In this document: one piece after another, positions 1-8,127 of the stretch
How positions within the stretch are numbered: the first letter of the stretch is position 1
Layout: the number at the start of each line of letters is the position of its first letter
Assembly: GCF_024722015.1 (NCBI RefSeq)
Contig: NZ_JANQBD010000001.1
Span: 248,001-312,000, forward strand
Direction: 5' to 3'
Length of the DNA stretch: 64,000 bases
Source: Paenibacillus radicis (ex Xue et al. 2023)
Lineage (GTDB): Bacteria > Bacillota > Bacilli > Paenibacillales > NBRC-103111
The notes under the pieces: generated by a model
What the model was told of the DNA's origin: nothing
Databases searched by the model: none
What the model saw: the letters and a program-made list of their open reading frames with translations, nothing else
Made by a program: the position numbers and the translations under genes

Positions 1-203
1 CTCAATGTCTCCACCCATGATCTTCAATTGGGAACAACCTTACACTGAAACCGTTTGCAACTTCACCCTATTATCAGTTCTAGCTTTAATAATTGCAAGA
101 ACTTTTTATAGCAAATTGAAAAATCAGCACGGAAATTGCGAGCAAAAATTGGGGATGCTTCGGCTGAAAGCTGGTGGTTGGCCTCACCTGACATCCCTTT
201 TGC
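1..203. other. Left-edge non-coding stretch
   Basis: No convincing gene is seen before the minus-strand gene that ends at 204. A short plus-strand reading frame crosses this stretch but has no ribosome binding site and no recognisable product. Confidence 0.4.
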
Positions 204-1034
204 CTAATTGATCGTAATAGCAGAAATGCTTCCATTTGTTTTAAAATCCTGCGTGTAGATAACCGTAGCTGTCGCTGTAATGGTACCGTTTGGCCCTGTA
301 ATGGTTACTGTCGGATTAGAAGAATACCCCGATCCCGGATTTGTGATGGTTACACCCGTCACGACACCATTTTCAATTGTTGCGGTTGCAGTAGCTTTTG
401 TATTTCTCCAAATTTCACCATTCCTTCCGTTATAACGATAATAATTGGAGACCTCGTCTAAACGTTCGTTTGTAATCCCATAGGGTGTAAGAACTTTAAG
501 AAGAGCTCCTTTGTTTCGTTGAGCCAGTTCGGGACTGGGCTGGCTTTCCAAGCCTGCAGGAGTTACTCCGCTAAATGCTTCTCTAAATACTTCAGTAGGA
601 ACCCCAAGGGCTGCAGCAATAAGCACCACCGGTCTGCCTTTGTCCTGCGGGTCTGTGTTAAATCCATTAGATATAACTACAGAGGAGGTTACGGCTTGCT
701 CTGAATTATTGCCGCTGCCTGCAGAGTCAACGGGTGCAGTCGTGCTTGTGGAGCCAGGTCCAAACGCTTCACCCTTATTTGTTTTTAATTCACCTGCTGG
801 TCCCTCTTGGCGGCAAGCATCTCCTTTTCCATCCGCCCCACCTTTTCCCCGTTTCCTGCCATCCTCTCTTTTCGGTGTATCTTTATCCGCTTTGTTCTTT
901 GCCATCCCGTCTGTTGCGTGCGAAGCAGTCGGCTCAGCCAACGCTTTGATATGACTGCCTAACGCAATTTCTCCACCCACTGCAAGAATGGCTATCAATG
1001 TACTGGCGATAATTATTTTCTTTTTTGTATTCAT
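204..1034 (-). CDS. Secreted low-complexity protein, function unknown
   Basis: The 276-residue product begins with a lysine-rich n-region and a hydrophobic core (about residues 5-27), so export is likely. A charged Lys/Asp/Gly-rich segment follows (about 40-80), then a Ser/Thr/Gly linker. The C-terminal half contains ITNPGSGYSSNPTVTITG, a Gly-Ser-Gly-Tyr beta motif seen in many bacterial surface and tail proteins, preceded by a YYRYNGRNGEIW-like segment. The start has the site AAGGAAG upstream of the ATG. The gene is transcribed away from the adjacent two-component system, with about 140 bp between them, so it could be a target of that system (inference). No enzymatic motif is recognised. Confidence 0.72.
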   Translation of the reverse strand: MNTKKKIIIASTLIAILAVGGEIALGSHIKALAEPTASHATDGMAKNKADKDTPKREDGRKRGKGGADGKGDACRQEGPAGELKTNKGEAFGPGSTSTTAPVDSAGSGNNSEQAVTSSVVISNGFNTDPQDKGRPVVLIAAALGVPTEVFREAFSGVTPAGLESQPSPELAQRNKGALLKVLTPYGITNERLDEVSNYYRYNGRNGEIWRNTKATATATIENGVVTGVTITNPGSGYSSNPTVTITGPNGTITATATVIYTQDFKTNGSISAITIN

Positions 1035-1173
1035 CTTAATCTTCCTTTCATCTCTTTGGATTTGATGTTCCTTGAAACCTATATTATCTTGACTTGGTGA
1101 AATTACGGTGAAAGCATGAGGACTTTCGATTATACTATTTTAAAAAGGATAAAACAGGAAATGGGGCAAGCCT

Positions 1174-1848
1174 ATGAAAGTCTTATTGGCGGAAGACGAT
1201 ATCCGACTGGGAGAGCTGACCGTTCATATGCTGAAGAAAAAAGCGGGTTGTACCGTTGATTGGGTGACAACAGGCAATGATGCGTTCGACTATGCGATGG
1301 CTTCCAGCTATGATGTTGTCGTGCTCGATTGGATGATGCCGGACGGGAATGGCCGCGATACTTGCGCCAAACTCCGCAGAACGGGATATCTCGGTGCGAT
1401 TCTGATGCTGACGGCGAAAGATGCACTACAGGATCGCGTTGAAGGTCTCGATGCAGGGGCTGACGATTATTTGGTCAAGCCGTTCGAAATGGACGAGCTT
1501 CTGGCACGCTTGCGGGCACTGATGCGCAGAAACTTCGTTCCCCTGCAGGAGGATGTAATCCGCATCCGCGATTTGGAACTGCAGCGGACGAATCAGATTG
1601 TCATTCAAGGTGCTCAAGAAATCCAATTATCCCCACGCGAGTTTCAAATTCTTGACCTGCTGCTGCAAAATAAGGGACGTACGCTGACCCGTGAGGTCAT
1701 TTTGGACAAAATATGGGGTCTCGATGCGGAAGTGAACTTGAAGTCGATAGATGCTATCGTGAAATTAATCCGCAAGAAGCTCGACAACTCCGACTCAAGG
1801 GAGCTCATTCAGAGCGTGAGAGGTGTAGGTTATAAAATTGAAGCTTAA
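1174..1848 (+). CDS. OmpR/PhoB-family response regulator
   Basis: A 224-residue DNA-binding response regulator. The receiver domain (about 1-115) has the acidic pair ED-D near residues 7-9, the phospho-acceptor aspartate at 52 in VVLDWMMP, and the lysine in LVKPF. The C-terminal winged helix (about 130-224) has the SPREFQILDLLL and RGVGYKIE signatures of OmpR/PhoB regulators. The gene overlaps the following histidine kinase by 11 bp, so the two are a translationally coupled pair. Likely targets are envelope genes, possibly the divergent secreted protein just upstream; this is inferred from position only. Confidence 0.95.
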   Translation: MKVLLAEDDIRLGELTVHMLKKKAGCTVDWVTTGNDAFDYAMASSYDVVVLDWMMPDGNGRDTCAKLRRTGYLGAILMLTAKDALQDRVEGLDAGADDYLVKPFEMDELLARLRALMRRNFVPLQEDVIRIRDLELQRTNQIVIQGAQEIQLSPREFQILDLLLQNKGRTLTREVILDKIWGLDAEVNLKSIDAIVKLIRKKLDNSDSRELIQSVRGVGYKIEA

Positions 1849-3226
1849 TTGGAGCTCGTTAAAAAAGCGGCTATTCGAAGGCGATTTGTTCGACCGGACA
1901 CGCAATAAGCTCTCTTTGCAATACAGCGGTGTGCTCATTATGTTTCTCAGCTTGTTCGTCATTATTGTGTATGTCTTATTGTATCTGTTCATCTGGAATG
2001 ATCAGCGGGTTCGTCTGAATGAGCTCGCAAACAACGAAATTCGCACCCTGCAAAAGTGGGCTGACCAAGATAACAATCCTAACAGACGGCCTCCGCGCTC
2101 TATAGAGGATACCTTTTCAATAAGCACCGATCAATCGTTCTATTACTTAATTGCTGAGAATGGGAACATTGAGCTTGGGGGAGAAATTCAGCCGGAACTG
2201 CGCGCTCAGGTGATGGAGTCTATTAGGAAAGGTGATTTCAAGGGGAAAGGCATACAGAATATTACGATGCAGACCTTCGACACCCCGTCCCCCGATGAGC
2301 TAGGACGCCCGAAACAGGGAAATGCTGCGAGATTCCTAGTTACGCACCGGGATTTATTATGGAATGGGGCGAGGATCGGTACCTTATACACTGGAAAGGA
2401 AGTTACGTTTCAACATGATTTGTTTCGTTGGCTGCTTATTCTGCTAATAGGAATGGCGCTACTTTTCTTCATTCTGGCCTTATGGCTCAGCCATCTTATG
2501 TCGCGCAAAGCGATTATACCCATTGCCAGAGCATACGCAAGACAACGTGAGTTTGTAGCAGACGCCTCCCATGAGCTTCGTACTCCAATGAGCGTCATGC
2601 TGACATCGATTGAGTCGCTTCAGCTCGAAGCAAGCATCACTAGCGACCCCTTCTCGAAAAAAGTGCTGGAAGGTATGAAAGATGAGGTTAACTCAATAAC
2701 GAAGCTGGTTGGAGAGCTGCTGCATTTGGCCCGCTCCGATTCAGGCGAAATCGTACTGGATCGCTCCTTGTTCAATTTGAGCGAAGCTGCTGTAAGTGTG
2801 ATTCATAAGCTCCAGCCACTAGCCCAATCGAAAGACATTGCCATAAGGTTGCATGCTCCCGATGACTTGACAGTGAATTGGGACGCGGAGAAAATGACGC
2901 AGCTGCTCGTTCTGCTAATCGAAAATGCGGTTAAATACACGCCGGACAATGGCTCCGTAACTGTAGTGCTTGCAGATGAGAGTGAAAAAGGCGTTCACAT
3001 TCTTACTATCGAAGTTAAAGATAGCGGTATCGGTATTGCCGCTGAAGCGCTTCCTCGCATTTTCGATCGTTTCTATAGGCAGGATAAATCGAGAACTCGC
3101 CAAAACGGCGGTCACGGCCTTGGTCTCTCTATTGCCAAGAACATCGTGGATGCAGGTCGAGGTACTATTCAAGTGGATAGCACAGTAGGCAAGGGAAGTA
3201 CGTTCAAGGTGCGTATTCCATTGTAG
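1838..3226 (+). CDS. Membrane sensor histidine kinase (CusS/BaeS-like)
   Basis: A 462-residue kinase partnered with the overlapping OmpR-type regulator. It has two membrane helices (about 30-53 and 197-217) flanking a sensor region of about 140 residues with no recognised ligand motif. The dimerisation and phosphotransfer domain contains ADASHELRTPM with the phospho-acceptor histidine near 245. The ATPase domain shows the N box (LLIENAVKYT), the G1 box (DSGIGI), the F box (IFDRFYR) and a G2 box (GGHGLGLSIAKN). Translation starts at TTG inside the end of the regulator gene. The signal sensed cannot be read from sequence. Confidence 0.93.
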   Translation: MKLNWSSLKKRLFEGDLFDRTRNKLSLQYSGVLIMFLSLFVIIVYVLLYLFIWNDQRVRLNELANNEIRTLQKWADQDNNPNRRPPRSIEDTFSISTDQSFYYLIAENGNIELGGEIQPELRAQVMESIRKGDFKGKGIQNITMQTFDTPSPDELGRPKQGNAARFLVTHRDLLWNGARIGTLYTGKEVTFQHDLFRWLLILLIGMALLFFILALWLSHLMSRKAIIPIARAYARQREFVADASHELRTPMSVMLTSIESLQLEASITSDPFSKKVLEGMKDEVNSITKLVGELLHLARSDSGEIVLDRSLFNLSEAAVSVIHKLQPLAQSKDIAIRLHAPDDLTVNWDAEKMTQLLVLLIENAVKYTPDNGSVTVVLADESEKGVHILTIEVKDSGIGIAAEALPRIFDRFYRQDKSRTRQNGGHGLGLSIAKNIVDAGRGTIQVDSTVGKGSTFKVRIPL

Positions 3227-3286
3227 CTGCAGCGTGTGGCCATCACTCATTTAGCCCAATATTACAATGGATTTGCGTGGATGGGG

Positions 3287-3345
3287 TTCGACCGACCACC
3301 ATCCAAAGCGCGCTCTGGAGCCGCGTGCGTTGGATGTGTTAAATA
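3287..3345 (+). repeat. Dispersed repeat family C, copy 1 (divergent)
   Basis: Begins TTCGACCGACC and contains GCCGCGTGCGTTGG. It resembles copies at 16933-16995 and 18576-18639, which end in GTTGGAAATAAAA or GCTGGAAATAAAA. This copy is the most diverged of the three. Confidence 0.45.
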
Positions 3346-3450
3346 GAGCGGGCAAGAGATGGATGAGAATTTGACAAGCTGTTGATCGTCTGCAGCCATT
3401 TACAGGAATTTCTCCCTCTAATTTTGCTGATATGGGGGTTATTATTCAGG

Positions 3451-3563
3451 TTAACTGGAATTTCCCAGCAAGAGGGCTTTTATAAAGAATTAGATGGAGG
3501 TTTTCCATCAAAATGGGGATTTCAGCGATTATGCGGCTAAATAGCAGGAGGTTTTCCAGTTAA
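3451..3563. repeat. Dispersed repeat family B, cluster 1
   Basis: Three related 22-26 bp motifs at about 3451-3475, 3490-3513 and 3538-3563. The first has TTAACTGGAA and the last ends in the complementary TTTTCCAGTTAA, so the outer pair can form a hairpin. Related clusters occur at 16849-17187 and 47883-48016. Confidence 0.6.
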
Positions 3564-3589
3564 GGGCTGCCAGCTTGGGGTTGCAGCTC

Positions 3590-3990
3590 GGGCTACCCGT
3601 TCAAGGGGCCTAGTTCGGGGCAGCTCCAAGTTGCCCGTCTTGGGCAGACAGTTCGGGGGCCAGTTCGGGGCAGTTCCAAGTTGCTCGTCTCGGGCAGACA
3701 GTTCGGGGGCCAGTTCCAAATTGCCCGTATCGCTGTCAGCTAGGGCAACTCCAGCTTGCTCATATCGGCTGACAACTCGGGGGACTAGCTTCAGATTGCC
3801 CGTATCGTCGACAGTTCGGGGGCCAGTTCCAGGTTGCCCGTATCGGGCTGCCAGCTCGGGGGGCCTGCTCCGGATTGCCCGTATCGGGCTACCAGCTCGG
3901 GGGGCCAGCTCCAGGTTGCTCGTCTCGGGCTACCAGCTCGGGGGACCAACTCCAGGTGCTAGCTCAGGGTTACCTGTGCTTGCATTGAGC
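3590..3990. repeat. Degenerate tandem repeat, about 41-bp period
   Basis: Eight recognisable units carry TTGCCCGTATCGGGCT or variants at 3631, 3681, 3721, 3756, 3796, 3834, 3875 and 3916. The spacing is 35 to 50 bp, and close to 41 in the last units. Between them lies a CAGCTCGGGGGGCCAGCTCC-like block. The stretch is far more G-rich than its surroundings. No protein reading is maintained. Confidence 0.8.
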
Positions 3991-4065
3991 TGTGCAGCGT
4001 TCCGATGCCCAAATAATTGTGTAACGGGTCCCACATTGTGGGGCCCTTAGTTGAATTTTTAATTA

Positions 4066-4101
4066 TGCAAAAAGAAGCAGCTCAAGCGCTAGCTGCTTCT
4101 T
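4066..4101 (-). terminator. Rho-independent terminator of glpK
   Basis: On the minus strand AAGAAGCAGCT pairs with AGCTGCTTCTT around an 8-base loop, followed by a T run. It lies about 20 bp past the glpK stop codon. Confidence 0.85.
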
Positions 4102-4121
4102 TGCTTGCATATACACCACAA

Positions 4122-5612
4122 TTACCGGCCCAACTGGTAAGCTACCGCACGCTGCCAGCCGGAAACCGCCTGCTTGCGGTAAGCCTCGTCCTTAGCCGGG
4201 CTAAAGGAGCGGTCGTATCCCTTCAGCTGCTCCAGCTCGGATAAATCGCTCCATAATCCGACTGCCAGCCCAGCAAGAAACGCAGCTCCGAGTGCTGTCG
4301 TCTCTATGACCCTAGGCCGAGTTACGGCAACTCCAAGCAGATCTGCTTGAAACTGCATGAGGAACTCGTTCTTAACGGCTCCGCCGTCCACCCTCAGTTC
4401 TCGCAGATGTATACCGGACTCTTCCTCCATCACTTGAAGGACTTCGCTGCTTTGGAAGGCTATCGACTCCAATGCAGCTCTAACAATATGCGCTCTGGTT
4501 GAAGCGCGAGTCAAGCCCGTAATCATGCCGCGTGCATCGGGCTCCCAATACGGCGTACCCAAGCCGGTAAAAGCCGGCACGAAATAGACGCCCTCCGTAT
4601 GCTCTACCGATCTCGCGATAGCTTCTGTCTCAGCGGCGCTTTCGATAATGCCGAGCCCATCGCGAAGCCACTGCACAACGGTGCCCGCATTGAATACACT
4701 GCCTTCCAGGGCATAATAAACTTTGCCGTTCAAGCTCCAGGCAATGGTCGTAATAAGCCCTTTCTCCGACATGACCGGCTTCTCCCCGGTTTGTTTAAGT
4801 ACAAAGCAGCCCGTACCGTACGTATTTTTGGCCATCCCTTCAGTGAAGCAGGCTTGACCGAACAATGCCGCCTGTTGATCTCCGGCAGCACCAGCAATTG
4901 GAATGCGAACAGCTGCTGCTGCACCCAGAAGCTCTGTATGTCCGTACACCTCGCTGGATGATTTAACCTCCGGCAGCATCGCCTTTGGTATATTTAATTG
5001 TTGCAATATGTCATCATCCCACTGCACGGAATGGATATTGAGCAGCATGGTCCTTGAAGCATTGCTCGCATCGGTCACATGCTGGCGGCCTTCGGTCAGC
5101 TTCCAAATCAGCCATGAATCGATAGTGCCGAACAGAGCCTCTCCCCGCTCTGCCTTAGCCCTGATATCAGGATTGTTGTCCAGCAGCCATTTCAGCTTCG
5201 TTCCCGAAAAATAGGCGTCAAGCACCAAGCCCGTTTTGTTCCGGATAATCGGCTCCCAGCCCTGATGCTTAAGCTCCTCACACATTGTGCTTGTTCTGCG
5301 GCATTGCCAAACAATAGCCCTATGCAGCGGTTTGCCGGTCAGCTTATCCCACACCACTGTCGTTTCACGCTGGTTGGTAATACCGATTGCTGCGATTTCC
5401 TCCAAATCAATCGACTTTACCGCTTCGCGAAGTACTTCCAGCTGTACCTGCCAAATTTCCTCCGCATCATGCTCTACCCATCCGGATTTCGGAAAAAACT
5501 GCGTAAATTCCTTTTGCGCCGTGCTGACAATAGCCCCTTGCGGATCAAAAACTATGGCCCTACAGCTCGTTGTCCCTTGGTCTATCGCCACAACATAACG
5601 TTTTTGTTTCAT
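4122..5612 (-). CDS. glpK: Glycerol kinase
   Basis: ATP-dependent phosphorylation of glycerol to sn-glycerol 3-phosphate in the cytoplasm. The 496-residue FGGY-family protein has [13 protein letters not shown] at the N-terminus, the [11 protein letters not shown] segment, [14 protein letters not shown] and [11 protein letters not shown] of the nucleotide site, and [14 protein letters not shown] near the C-terminus. The start chosen is the ATG behind GGGAGAAG; a frame opening 57 bp further upstream lacks a site and is longer than the family. The loop before [11 protein letters not shown] reads [10 protein letters not shown], where Bacillus and Enterococcus enzymes usually carry an HFFG or HFYG segment with the HPr-phosphorylated histidine. 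It is divergent from glpD and followed by its own terminator. Confidence 0.97.
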   Translation of the reverse strand: MKQKRYVVAIDQGTTSCRAIVFDPQGAIVSTAQKEFTQFFPKSGWVEHDAEEIWQVQLEVLREAVKSIDLEEIAAIGITNQRETTVVWDKLTGKPLHRAIVWQCRRTSTMCEELKHQGWEPIIRNKTGLVLDAYFSGTKLKWLLDNNPDIRAKAERGEALFGTIDSWLIWKLTEGRQHVTDASNASRTMLLNIHSVQWDDDILQQLNIPKAMLPEVKSSSEVYGHTELLGAAAAVRIPIAGAAGDQQAALFGQACFTEGMAKNTYGTGCFVLKQTGEKPVMSEKGLITTIAWSLNGKVYYALEGSVFNAGTVVQWLRDGLGIIESAAETEAIARSVEHTEGVYFVPAFTGLGTPYWEPDARGMITGLTRASTRAHIVRAALESIAFQSSEVLQVMEEESGIHLRELRVDGGAVKNEFLMQFQADLLGVAVTRPRVIETTALGAAFLAGLAVGLWSDLSELEQLKGYDRSFSPAKDEAYRKQAVSGWQRAVAYQLGR

Positions 5613-5646
5613 GGCTTCTCCCCCCCTGCCACAATCCTTAACCGAT

Positions 5647-5660
5647 AAAAAACGCTTACA
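5647..5660 (-). promoter_or_regulatory. cre-like site in the glpK 5' region
   Basis: The minus strand reads TGTAAGCGTTTTTT, matching the CcpA consensus TGWNANCGNTNWCA except at the last two positions. It sits just downstream of the predicted glpK start of transcription, suitable for catabolite repression (inference). Confidence 0.5.
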
Positions 5661-5667
5661 CAGATGC

Positions 5668-5697
5668 AATCTAACACACTATCATTTTGACTGTCAA
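5668..5697 (-). promoter_or_regulatory. glpK promoter (sigma-A type)
   Basis: The minus strand has TTGACA (5692-5697), an 18-bp spacer and TAGATT (5668-5673). The -35 is perfect and the -10 is moderate. Confidence 0.6.
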
Positions 5698-5702
5698 CCG
5701 TA

Positions 5703-5731
5703 TTGATTAATCTTCCTGAGCATGATATGAT
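5703..5731 (+). promoter_or_regulatory. glpD promoter (sigma-A type)
   Basis: TTGATT (5703-5708), a 17-bp spacer and TATGAT (5726-5731). It lies back to back with the glpK promoter, the two -35 elements being 5 bp apart. Confidence 0.75.
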
Positions 5732-5770
5732 ACGCACTAACAAGTTAATAATCAGGTCAGAGAACCAGAG

Positions 5771-5829
5771 AGACCGAAACATACCCAATGTATAAGCCAT
5801 GCAATGGGATCATGTTTGCGGTCTTTTTT
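5771..5829 (+). promoter_or_regulatory. glpD leader terminator/antiterminator (GlpP target)
   Basis: Between the glpD promoter and its ribosome binding site lies a strong terminator. AGACCGAAACAT and CCCAAT on the left pair with ATTGGG, ATGTTT and CGGTCT on the right, and TTTTTT follows at 5824-5829. In Bacillus subtilis the glpD leader has the same layout and is read through only when GlpP bound to glycerol 3-phosphate acts. A glpP gene is present at 7558-8109. Confidence 0.85.
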
Positions 5830-5866
5830 GTTTGTAATCATATAGAAAAAAAGGATGGGATTGTTA

Positions 5867-7540
5867 ATGGGAGCACATTTTTCAAGCGAGCAGCGTATAG
5901 CGAATCTAAAAGAGCTTGGTCAACAAACATTGGATTTATTGGTTATTGGCGGAGGGATTACAGGAGCAGGCATTGCCCTGGATGCACAGAGCCGCGGTAT
6001 GAGTACAGGCTTGATCGAAATGCAGGACTTCGGAGCTGGTACTTCCAGTCGTTCAACCAAACTTATTCACGGCGGACTTCGCTATTTGAAGCAGCTGGAA
6101 TTTAAGCTGGTCGCCGAGGTCGGTAAAGAGCGCGCAATCGTTTATGAAAATGCACCTCATGTAACAAATCCTGAATGGATGCTGCTGCCTATTATCCAAG
6201 GTGGAACGTACGGCAAGCTGGCAACTTCAGTAGGGCTGCTGGTTTATGATCTGCTGGCTGGAGTACGAAGACAAGAGCGCAGAATTATGCTAAACAAGGA
6301 CAAAACATTGACGAAGGAGCCCCTGCTTCGCAAGGATATGCTCAAAGGCGGAGGGTACTATGTCGAGTATCGTACAGATGATGCTCGTTTAACGATAGAA
6401 ACGATGAAGGAAGCAGTGAAGCGCGGGGTGAAAGCCGTCAATTATGTAAAGGCTGAAGAGCTTATATATGACCAAGGGAAACTGGTCGGCGTCAAAGCTG
6501 TTGATCAGTTAACCGGTTTGAGCGTGGAAGTGCGCGCCAAACGGATCGTCAACGCAGCTGGTCCATGGGTTGACACGATCCGTGAAATCGACGGCTCCAA
6601 GCAAGGAAAGCGGCTGCATCTGACGAAGGGCGTTCATCTTGTAATCGACGGCAAAAAATTCCCGTTGAATCAAGCCATCTACTTCGATACGCCTGATGGA
6701 CGGATGGTGTTCGCAATTCCGCGCGATGGTAAAACTTATATCGGAACAACGGATACGAACTACGTCGGCGATATCGTTAATCCACGAATGACTGTAGAGG
6801 ATCGGGATTACATATTGCGCGCGGCTAATTTCATGTTCCCGACATTGAAGCTGGACCCGAATGATGTGGAGTCCAGCTGGTCGGGGCTGCGTCCGTTAAT
6901 CCACGAGGACGGCAAATCACCTTCCGAGCTATCGCGTAAGGACGAAATCTTTATCGCACCCTCGGGCTTGATCACTATAGCCGGAGGCAAGCTGACCGGC
7001 TACCGGAAAATGGCCGAGCGGATCGTCACCCTGGTCGCCTCGCAGCTGCAGCAAGAAGGGCATGCCCCATTCCCTGGCTGCAAGACGGACAGCATTCGTC
7101 TCTCCGGCGGAGAGGTCGGAGGGTCGAGTGGTTTTGACGCATTCGTCAAAACCAAGATCAGAGCTTGCGTCAGCGCCGGATTGAGCGAGAGCGAAGCAGC
7201 CGTTCTCGTACACCGCTACGGCTCCAACGTAGACCGTGTGCTTGAGCTATACATCGCACATCGCGATGAAGCCAAGCAGCATGGACTGCCTGCCGCTTGG
7301 TTCGCTGCCCTGCTCTATGGAATCGAAGCGGAGATGGTTGTTACGCCGCTGGACTTTTTCATCCGCAGAACAGGCTCGTTATATTTCAATATAGACGCTG
7401 TAAAACGTTTGAAGCAGCCGGTAATGGACTACATGGCTGCACGGTTCGGATGGGAAACTTCAGTTTCAGCTGGGTTGATGCAAACTCTTGACGGTCACAT
7501 CCATGATGCAACGGAGCCATTGAAGCAAGAGAAAGCTTAA
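5867..7540 (+). CDS. glpD: Aerobic glycerol-3-phosphate dehydrogenase
   Basis: FAD-dependent oxidation of sn-glycerol 3-phosphate to dihydroxyacetone phosphate, peripheral to the membrane and feeding the quinone pool. The 557-residue protein has the FAD dinucleotide motif LLVIGGGITGAGIALDA at the N-terminus, the GTSSRSTKLIHGGLRYL family signature, the NAAGPW motif, and a C-terminal helical domain from about 400. The start is the ATG behind AAAGGATGG; an ATG 12 bp upstream is too close to that site. Expression is probably controlled by the leader terminator and GlpP. It converges on glpP with only 17 bp between stop codons and no terminator visible there. Confidence 0.97.
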   Translation: MGAHFSSEQRIANLKELGQQTLDLLVIGGGITGAGIALDAQSRGMSTGLIEMQDFGAGTSSRSTKLIHGGLRYLKQLEFKLVAEVGKERAIVYENAPHVTNPEWMLLPIIQGGTYGKLATSVGLLVYDLLAGVRRQERRIMLNKDKTLTKEPLLRKDMLKGGGYYVEYRTDDARLTIETMKEAVKRGVKAVNYVKAEELIYDQGKLVGVKAVDQLTGLSVEVRAKRIVNAAGPWVDTIREIDGSKQGKRLHLTKGVHLVIDGKKFPLNQAIYFDTPDGRMVFAIPRDGKTYIGTTDTNYVGDIVNPRMTVEDRDYILRAANFMFPTLKLDPNDVESSWSGLRPLIHEDGKSPSELSRKDEIFIAPSGLITIAGGKLTGYRKMAERIVTLVASQLQQEGHAPFPGCKTDSIRLSGGEVGGSSGFDAFVKTKIRACVSAGLSESEAAVLVHRYGSNVDRVLELYIAHRDEAKQHGLPAAWFAALLYGIEAEMVVTPLDFFIRRTGSLYFNIDAVKRLKQPVMDYMAARFGWETSVSAGLMQTLDGHIHDATEPLKQEKA

Positions 7541-7557
7541 GACATAGTAAGCATGTG

Positions 7558-8109
7558 CTAATAATGGCTCCAAATATCTTTGCGGGAAGTTGTTACGGCA
7601 ACAGCTCCAGCCTGAAGAGCCATCTCCACCTCTTCAATCGTGCGTATTAATCCTCCGGCAAGAATCGGTATGTTCAGCTTGCCGCACATTTCTGCAATAA
7701 TGTGCGGCATCACGCCTGGAAGCACTTCAATAAAATCAGGCTGGTTTTTCTCCGTAATTTTATAAGTCATTTCCAAGGCTGTAGTATCCAGCAGGAAATG
7801 CCGCTGAATGGCCAATAATTTATTTTTCTTTGCCGTCACAATGGCTGTACTTTTCGTCGAAATAATGCCTGCCGGCTTTATGGTTTGACAAAGGAATTCA
7901 ACAGCATATTCATCATTTTTTAGCCCGTGTATAAGATCAGCATGGATGAGCAGCTTCTTCTGATGACTTCTTGCCAGCTGCGATACACTCATTAGCTGGG
8001 ATATATGGCAGTCCAACAGTACCAAGTACTCAAAGTGACTGTTTAATAACAGCTCCAAATCTCTCATTTTGCGTACAGCGGGAAGCACCTTCTGTCCGTA
8101 AAAATCCAC
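7558..8109 (-). CDS. glpP: Glycerol uptake operon antiterminator GlpP
   Basis: An RNA-binding antiterminator that, with glycerol 3-phosphate, lets transcription pass the glpD leader terminator. The 183-residue TIM-barrel-like protein starts VDFYGQKVLPAVRKM in the way of GlpP proteins and carries LIHADLIHGLKNDEYAVEF, KPAGIISTKS, IEVLPGVMPHII and PILAGGLIRT. The start is GTG behind AGGAGGG with an 8-bp gap; a TTG 18 bp upstream lies within the site itself. It begins 18 bp after the ilvD stop codon and is probably cotranscribed with ilvD and the GntR gene, an unusual position for glpP. Confidence 0.95.
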   Translation of the reverse strand: MDFYGQKVLPAVRKMRDLELLLNSHFEYLVLLDCHISQLMSVSQLARSHQKKLLIHADLIHGLKNDEYAVEFLCQTIKPAGIISTKSTAIVTAKKNKLLAIQRHFLLDTTALEMTYKITEKNQPDFIEVLPGVMPHIIAEMCGKLNIPILAGGLIRTIEEVEMALQAGAVAVTTSRKDIWSHY

Positions 8110-8127
8110 CTGCCATTCCCTCCTCAA

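Larger units (their letters stand above)
3227..4065. other. Repeat-rich intergenic region
   Basis: About 840 bp with no credible gene. It holds one copy of the TTCGACC dispersed repeat (3287-3345), a cluster of three GGAGGTTTTCCAG-type motifs (3451-3563) and a G-rich degenerate tandem repeat (about 3590-3990). Open frames through the tandem repeat change from unit to unit because the period is not a multiple of three, so they are treated as spurious. Confidence 0.7.

Noticed and set aside
5..211. Plus-strand 68-codon frame at the window start
   Set aside because: No ribosome binding site and no domain. Its end overlaps the 3' end of the minus-strand secreted-protein gene.
640..954. Plus-strand frames within the secreted-protein gene
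   Set aside because: They lie wholly inside the minus-strand gene, which has a signal peptide and ribosome binding site. The other frames have no features.
3451..3563. Family B cluster considered as a CRISPR array
   Set aside because: The motifs vary in sequence and orientation, the spacing is irregular, and no cas genes are present.
3631..4050. Plus-strand frame of 139 codons through the G-rich tandem repeat
   Set aside because: The 41-bp period is not a multiple of three, so the reading differs unit by unit. There is no site before the start and no similarity to any family.
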